From: Prorocentrum cordatum
Lineage: Eukaryota; Sar; Dinophyceae; Prorocentrales; Prorocentraceae
Length of the DNA stretch: 44,568 bases
Reading direction: 5' to 3'
Assembly (NCBI GenBank): GCA_963575745.1
Contig: CAUYUJ010020539.1
Coordinates: 1-44,568 of the forward strand
Part shown: positions 39,765 to 44,568 of the stretch, piece by piece
Layout: every line of letters begins with the position of its first letter
How positions within the stretch are numbered: position 1 is the first letter of the stretch
Position numbers and translations under genes: made by a program
The notes under the pieces: generated by a model
Database searches by the model: none
What the model was told of the DNA's origin: nothing
The model's input: only the letters and a program-made list of their open reading frames with translations

Positions 39765-39804
39765 GCAGGTAACCCCGCTGTTGCCGCTGCAGCAGGTGCC
39801 CTGC
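39765..39804 (-). repeat. Hairpin pair with altered loops
   Basis: GCGGG-GTTA-CCTGC (39765-39778, one wobble) and GCAGG-GCA-CCTGC (39792-39804, three-base loop). Confidence 0.6.
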
Positions 39805-39892
39805 ATTATTTGCTGATTCGGCTACCAGGGGCATAGGCGCATCTGTGGCAGGCACGGTAGCTGCCGCTGCCTGTACCGCATTTGATGATAAC

Positions 39893-39906
39893 GCAGGTTG
39901 CCCCGC
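39893..39906 (-). repeat. GNRA hairpin GCGGG-GCAA-CCTGC
   Basis: One wobble; encodes AGQPA. Confidence 0.74.
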
Positions 39907-40411
39907 AGGTGTAAGCGTGGCAGCTGCACTGTTTGTCATCATCGCCGTGATGCGGTCGAGCTCTTCACAATGGTATATGAGCTCATTGGCCCCGCGGAGT
40001 ATCTCTTCATGACGATCTTCTGCGTTCTGATCTCCAGCGAAGGCGCAATGAACCTCAGCTGCGACGAGGCCAACACCCCGGCAAACAGCACTGTGCGCCT
40101 CACTCGCGGCACATTCCAGCGCGCCTGCCAGCTGTCGGCCCACATGTGCGTGAGCAACTCGACCCCAGCATTGCGCGTGGAATATGTGGCCACACATAAG
40201 CATACATACCTTGTCGTGGTGCACGAAGTTACTCATGCAGATGGCACACTTGCTAAAATCACCGTCACTGATGCTTGGTGGTGTTGCCGACGGCTGGACG
40301 CGCGTCTGTCGCCCCAGTGTGAACTCACCAATCTCGCATTGGATCGGCGGGACCGTTGGCTGCTGCACTGCAGGAAGTGATCCCGCGGCTGCAAGCGATG
40401 TCAGGTTGAAA

Positions 40412-40452
40412 GCAGGTATCCCCGCAGGAACAAGAATAGCGGGTTGCCCCGC
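40412..40452 (-). repeat. Hairpin pair
   Basis: GCGGG-GATA-CCTGC (40412-40425, one wobble, loop GATA) and the strict GNRA hairpin GCGGG-GCAA-CCCGC (40439-40452). They encode AGIPA and AGQPA. Confidence 0.8.
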
Positions 40453-41073
40453 ACGGCCCATCACACGGCGTGCCTGTCGCTCCTGGTCACGGCGTTGGAA
40501 AGCCAATGCATGGCGAAGTTGGCCTGCTGCGCCTCGTGGATGGCCAGAATCTCGGGACGCAGATCCCCCATGGACAGCGGCGCCACTAACCCAAGGCCAT
40601 TGTGCGTTACATCAGGGTCCATGGGGGCCGCGAAGTAACCGCAGTGAGGTGCTTGGACTGGCACTCCGGGTTCGCGCCTGGCACCGCGCGTCAGCTGGGA
40701 CCGGAAAAAGTCGCCAGCTGTTGCCCGGACATACGGGTTGCCCGGCTGAGAACCAACGCGTGGAACGCCCGTCTCCTGAGCGTGATAGCGAAGGAACATC
40801 GGTGCATCCATCGGTGGCGCAGTTGGTCGGTCAGCACCCGTTGGATCGCACGTCGGGTGGCTGAAGAGTGCTGGAACATACCCGTACCGATTCGGATGAT
40901 CCGATGATGGGTTCGGATCCGGAATATACTCCCTTGGGGGTGTCCAGCCAGCGCTCGGGAGGTCAATACCATCCCGACGCATGCTCTGCATGGCCACGCG
41001 CATCTGCCTGTGCATCCACTGCCGCTGACCTGTCATGCTCTCGGCCCTCTGTGCAGCTTCATGGTCAGAAACA

Positions 41074-41087
41074 ACAGGTTGCCCCGC
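41074..41087 (-). repeat. GNRA hairpin GCGGG-GCAA-CCTGT
   Basis: Two wobble pairs; encodes AGQPV. Confidence 0.62.
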
Positions 41088-41247
41088 AATTGGACGTGGC
41101 GATGCCAATTGCGATGTCGCTTGCAAGCCTGATAAGGCTGATGGGTCCATTCTAATGCTCTGGAGCCTGGCCTGCTGACCATTGGCACCCCCAGCACTCT
41201 GTGGAGTTCCAAATGGGGTCGTAGCCCTGCCCACGGGTGTTAGCGAC

Positions 41248-41261
41248 GCAGGTTGCCCTGC
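41248..41261 (-). repeat. GNRA hairpin GCAGG-GCAA-CCTGC
   Basis: Strict match; encodes AGQPA. Confidence 0.85.
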
Positions 41262-41399
41262 AAGTACTGGCGCAACGGCTGCGCCTGGGCGCGCCACGGG
41301 TCGTTTGCATACAACCCGTCATTGGGCGCGATCCCGTTGGATGTCATACCAGACACGTCCACACTCTGTGTCTGAATCCATAATCCATCTGAACCCCCT

Positions 41400-41413
41400 G
41401 CAGGCGCCCCCGC
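41400..41413 (-). repeat. Hairpin GCGGG-GGCG-CCTGC
   Basis: One wobble, loop GGCG; encodes AGAPA. Confidence 0.6.
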
Positions 41414-41484
41414 TTGGCACCCCTCCTGCATCATCAAGATGGCGGTGAATTCGACCCCTTGCATGGGCGTCGTCGCAGGGACCT

Positions 41485-42440
41485 TCAGGTTATAGGGAGT
41501 CTGCGGCATCGTCCGATTCCTTCGCGCCGATGCATCGCACGCAATTTAGCAATGCTGCTGTGGGGGAAAATTGGGCGCACGCAGGTTGCCCCGCTCGTGT
41601 CCTCGATGTATAGAAGATTAATCCACACCTGTCCAACTCGATCATGTCTACATTGAGTCCTGTTGGGCAGGATGCCTATGAGCTGATCATTGTGGCTTGG
41701 CGGGACCCCACCTTCCCAGCCTGCCGTCATAATAACATCATTGACAGAGCGCCTAACTGAAATACTGTCACGAAGTAGGTTCTTGAGACTCACCATACCC
41801 AGCAATTCGGAATCTATGCGCAAGCATGACTGGCTCCTGTTATCTCCAGGTAAGCATGGGCATCCATGAACACATTGTCTGCCCCTTCCGCCGCCAGTGC
41901 CATCGGCGCGGCATGACAGCCCGACATGGAGTACGTTCGGGACATTAACCCATTTTGTGCCATGTACAAAGTAGCAGGGCGCCCCTGGCGATGTTAATTC
42001 AGCTACCCTTGTATACAGGGACTCGGGACATCTTATGCCCAGGCCCATTGCTTGGACGCAAAAAGTACGTCGGATGAGACTCCCCAATGGATTTGAGCTG
42101 CTTCACCTGGAGCCTGTTCTTCTGCATGCCTGAATGGTCACGCATTCCGCGGAGGTCCAGCACCGTCAGTGCCTAATAGGCCCAATGGCGGTTGCGTAGG
42201 CACCTCTCGACAGTTCCCAGGCGGCGTCGATGCCAGTTATCATGGCCTTCGGGCGGCCAGTTGTTGACCAAATCTGCAAGCTCTACCCAGCCGCCGTACT
42301 CGTCGCAGGTGGTGACAGTTGTGACAAAACCATCGGGAAGCTGGTCGCGATGGAATGGTTTGTGACGCGCGGCGGTGGTGAGCCATTCCGAGCACTCACC
42401 CTTGTCCTGCTCGTTCGGTACCGCTGCGATGAAGTTAGCA
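41485..42440 (-). pseudogene. E3 RNA 2'-phosphotransferase-like domain (Tpt1/KptA family)
   Basis: Three frame pieces. 42173-42440: CSEWLTTAARHKPF (family LSxxLRH) and EYGGWVELADLV (family GWVxVDDLL), stopped by TAG at 42173. Then the same frame gives LRGMRDHSGM, keeping the His that E2 has lost. 41485-42087: YFVHGTKWVNVPNVLHVGLSCR, GGGRGRQCVH and LRIDSELLGMVSLKNLLRDSI, MTAGWEGGVPP, matching the C-lobe. Both copies thus descend from a full Tpt1-like domain placed between Gag and the RING segment. Confidence 0.55.
41581..41594 (-). repeat. GNRA hairpin GCGGG-GCAA-CCTGC
   Basis: One wobble pair, between the Tpt1-like segment and the Gln-rich spacer. Confidence 0.72.
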
Positions 42441-42705
42441 TATTTAAAAGACCCCCCTCAAATACTTCTTCTCGGATAGATAACTGAGGGCAGGTTCCTC
42501 CCGCGAAACGTTGCGGACAGTCTGACGTGAACGAGCCTCGTTGTCTGCATATACAGCAGTACACTTGGCGCTACACTGCACCACTACATGACGGTCAGAC
42601 CCGTCGTCAGTGAGGGGCCTGCACGCTGGGTTGATCTTCATCTCGCCAGCAGTGCCCAGGTTCACCCAATATCGCGTGCATTCCTCGGGCATTTCAAGAG
42701 CAACG

Positions 42706-42719
42706 GCGGGTTGCCCCGC
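42706..42719 (-). repeat. GNRA hairpin GCGGG-GCAA-CCCGC
   Basis: Strict match encoding AGQPA. Confidence 0.87.
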
Positions 42720-43080
42720 AGGAGCAGCGACTGGTTCGCCATACATCCTCATTGGCTCAGGCGCTGCAGGCGCTGCCGATGAGCTGGCGCCCCCAGGTGC
42801 CCTACCCTTCTCACGGATGTCGAAGAACTGGCATTGAGTGATTTTGGGAGCCGCTCCTGATGCCGTTGAGGTAGTTTCCAACACGTCGAACTTAGCACAA
42901 TATTTTGATGAAGAGGCTCCTTTGGATGATCCATCCCGTGATGGCACCCAGCCTGTCCAGTGAATTATCCCAGGCGTCGGGCCGCGCAGGCATACAGGAT
43001 CCTTTGGCGTAGGCGTGCTGTCGCCTTGAAACGCTGCTGCTGCAGCGGCCACTGCTGGTCCTCTGGAGCAATGTCTTTCG

Positions 43081-43094
43081 GCGGGTTTCCCCGC
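43081..43094 (-). repeat. GNRA hairpin GCGGG-GAAA-CCCGC
   Basis: Strict match; encodes AGKPA in the frame that leads into 42444-43052. Confidence 0.87.
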
Positions 43095-43277
43095 AGAACA
43101 CTGAGACTTAATGCTACCAGGATCGGCATCATCTGGACTGGTCCTCTTCTTCTGCTTGGGCCGCGGCGCGGGCCAGGTTCAAGCGGCCTGTGCGAGCTTG
43201 AAGAGTGCGAAGATGGGAATAGAGCTACCTTCCTCCCGGGTTTCAATTTGGGAGAAGGTTATTCTGGCTGTTCCGCC

Positions 43278-43291
43278 GCGGGTGCCCCCGC
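43278..43291 (-). repeat. Hairpin GCGGG-GGCA-CCCGC
   Basis: Perfect stem with GGCA loop; encodes AGAPA. The last hairpin before the element ends. Confidence 0.75.
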
Positions 43292-43376
43292 TGGAGAATG
43301 CGCGGTAGGCTCCTCAGCACCGGGGGCAGTCGGCTGAACCGGCCTTTTGAATGCGGGTTTTCTCAGGTGTACTTAT

Positions 43377-43560
43377 TATTGCCATTGTTATTAACATCAC
43401 TAATATTATGATTAGTCGTATTATCATTATTATGTTTACCCTTCTGTTTATTCGTCGTGCTAGTATTATTGGGCTTTTTTTCATTTCGTATTATTATTAA
43501 TATTGTTATTATTATTAGTATTAGCATTAGTATTATTATTATCATTATTATTATTATTCG
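43377..43560. repeat. ATT-rich low-complexity sequence
   Basis: Imperfect ATT/TTA repeats. It abuts the last recognisable E3 sequence. Confidence 0.85.
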
Positions 43561-43850
43561 ACGTATTCGTATTGCTACTATTCTTAGGTCTTTGTGAACA
43601 GATGCTGCTAGTCAGCAGCATAAACTCGAATCTGACACCAAAGCCAGATATCATGTCAAAGACAAGGTGAACATACTTTGGCTGGACAGAACACACATAC
43701 ATACGCACACCACGTGCATCGAATCCACGCACACCACATAGGTCTTTGTACCTTTCGTATTACTAGACTTCGTTTCCTTCTTCGTCGTAGTATTATTATT
43801 CGAATTATGTTTCGTCTTATCATTATTCTTAGTTTTATTCATACCATTAT
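43561..43850. other. No recognised gene
   Basis: A short unique-looking stretch between two simple repeats, with CACAC and ACATAC words. Confidence 0.5.
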
Positions 43851-43903
43851 CATTCTTCGTCATCATCATCAGCAGCATCAGCATCACCATCATCACCATC
43901 ATC

Positions 43904-43943
<40 letters not shown>

Positions 43944-44068
43944 GAATCATCGTCATCATCATCGTCATCACCAGCATCACCATCAGCACCATCATCTGTG
44001 TCGGCACTAGCATCATCATCGTCGTCATCTTCACTGGTAATCATCATCATCAGCAGCATCATCATCAC

Positions 44069-44114
<46 letters not shown>

Positions 44115-44190
44115 GGCATCGTCATCATAACCAGCATCATCCTCATCATCATAATCCCCATCAGCAGCAGCAGCAGAATCATCATCATCC
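43851..44190. repeat. (ATC)n microsatellite
   Basis: ATC/TCA repeats for over 300 bases with interruptions. Poly-Met, poly-Asp, poly-His and poly-Ile frames are artefacts. Confidence 0.93.
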
Positions 44191-44568
44191 TGCTCCACAT
44201 CCTAACCCTTCTCCTCCTTCAAGAGCAGCTGCACGCGTGACCGTGCGAGGGGTTGCTAGGCGGAGCAGACAGGAGCTAGTGGGGAAGGAGCGCGGCCTTA
44301 CCGCACCACCAGCCCACTACGAGCGTCCTTCCTCGAAACAACGGCGGCAGGAGTAGCACCAACGGCGGCGGCGGCGGCCGCGCTGACGGCCGCATCCCCA
44401 GCAGTGACAATACAGGAAAGAATTGCAATGTATGTAACCACTGGTCGCAGTCAGTAAGGGCCCAGCTGGGGTAACAACAGCATGATGAGCACGCGCATTG
44501 CTCGACGAACCTGCGCGTGGCTGGCTTCCTCCGCAAAAGGCAGCCAACGGGCCTGTGATTTGCGGGCA
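44191..44568. other. No recognised gene
   Basis: Mixed sequence to the window end with a short GGC-rich stretch near 44365-44385. Confidence 0.45.

Larger units (their letters stand above)
39748..40506 (-). pseudogene. E3 RING-H2-like segment, seventh ligand lost
   Basis: FQRRDQERQARRVMGRAGQPA leads to CAICMSNF and CMLMCGHIFHAQCW, a good RING-H2 start. The final Cys-x2-Cys reads SAVC, where a single base change turns the seventh ligand Cys into Ser. E1's copy is complete. Confidence 0.58.
40461..41509 (-). pseudogene. E3 Gln/Pro-rich spacer between Tpt1-like and RING segments
   Basis: Two frames (41240-41509 and 40461-41297) joined near 41260. Pro/Gln/Ala-rich with helical stretches (SMTGQRQWMHRQMRVAMQSM). 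No domain recognised. It would lie just upstream of the point where E1 begins. Confidence 0.45.
31560..43376 (-). mobile_element. Copia-like retroelement E3 (old, heavily mutated)
   Basis: Minus strand, same order of domains as E1 with the Tpt1-like region of E2 in front. It is broken into more than 15 frame segments with in-frame stops. Catalytic residues are lost in the protease-like, methyltransferase-like, integrase and RT parts. No LTR was found at either end; the right end meets ATT-rich sequence. Five strict GNRA hairpins and about twenty with altered loops or one mismatch lie in it, consistent with greater age. Confidence 0.75.
42444..43376 (-). pseudogene. E3 region upstream of the Tpt1-like domain
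   Basis: The frame ending at 42444 can be read upstream through the hairpin at 43081 (AGKPAERH) to about 43175, where it has a basic stretch RPKQKKR that could be a nuclear localisation signal; a TGA lies just before. Further upstream another frame has RKPAFKRPVQPTAPGAEEP. The sequence is Ala/Ser/Pro-rich with no recognised domain. At 42452-42457 a run of six G (minus strand) marks the frame change into the Tpt1-like piece. Confidence 0.45.

Noticed and set aside
43651-44240. Poly-Met, poly-His, poly-Asp and poly-Ile frames
   Set aside because: Translation of the ATC repeat in all frames.

Overview
The window looks like a stretch of dinoflagellate nuclear genome, possibly Prorocentrum-like. 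The evidence is a GC-rich background, abundant microsatellites and G/C runs, no bacterial-style operons, and the dinoflagellate type of Copia retroelement polyprotein (long acidic Gag, methyltransferase-like and Cys/His-rich domains ahead of integrase and RVT_2 reverse transcriptase). The assignment rests on family recognition, not on a marker gene. Nothing here looks like an intact single-copy host gene. The window is almost wholly decayed mobile elements separated by simple repeats, and one 100-base assembly gap (21969-22068).

Layout. 1-3237: GC-rich then mixed sequence with no recognised gene. 3238-8291 (+): a broken multi-copy gene that I read as a DDE-transposase-like relic, in at least five frame-disrupted blocks with a (CT)n tract inside. 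8292-9834: nothing recognised. 9835-19295 (+), element E1: a 5'-truncated Copia-like element with, in order, a RING-H2 finger, a retropepsin-like domain, a conserved unknown domain, a C5-methyltransferase-like domain, Cys/His zinc motifs, integrase, reverse transcriptase, RNase H, a hairpin-rich 3' UTR and a 236-bp LTR. 19296-20240: a minisatellite. 20575-21968: G-rich and (TG)n repeats. 22069-27464 (-), element E2: the 5' half of the same family, with a 238-bp LTR matching the E1 LTR, an initiator-tRNA-type primer binding site, leader, Gag, a zinc knuckle, an acidic linker and an RNA 2'-phosphotransferase (Tpt1/KptA)-like domain running into the gap. 27465-31560: minisatellite remnant, GGA, AAG and ACC repeats and G/C palindromes. 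31560-43376 (-), element E3: an older, heavily mutated relative that runs from the Tpt1-like region through to RNase H. 43377-44568: ATT/ATC-rich simple repeats.

Joining the pieces suggests one very large retroelement family: LTR, PBS, Gag, zinc knuckle, Tpt1-like, RING-H2, protease-like, unknown domain, methyltransferase-like, zinc motifs, IN, RT, RH, LTR. Every copy here has frame breaks.

The standout observation is a family of 14-nt RNA hairpins scattered through all three elements and, as far as I could find, nowhere else in the window. The consensus is GCNN-G-GNRA-C-N'N'GC: a 5-bp stem with fixed outer and closing pairs, two covarying middle pairs, and a GNRA tetraloop. I counted 25 strict matches, all on the sense strand of their element, in coding and untranslated parts alike, plus about 30 wobble, mismatch or altered-loop relatives. 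In coding parts they mostly read as R-G-N-P or A-G-(Q/K)-P-A. To my knowledge this is undescribed.
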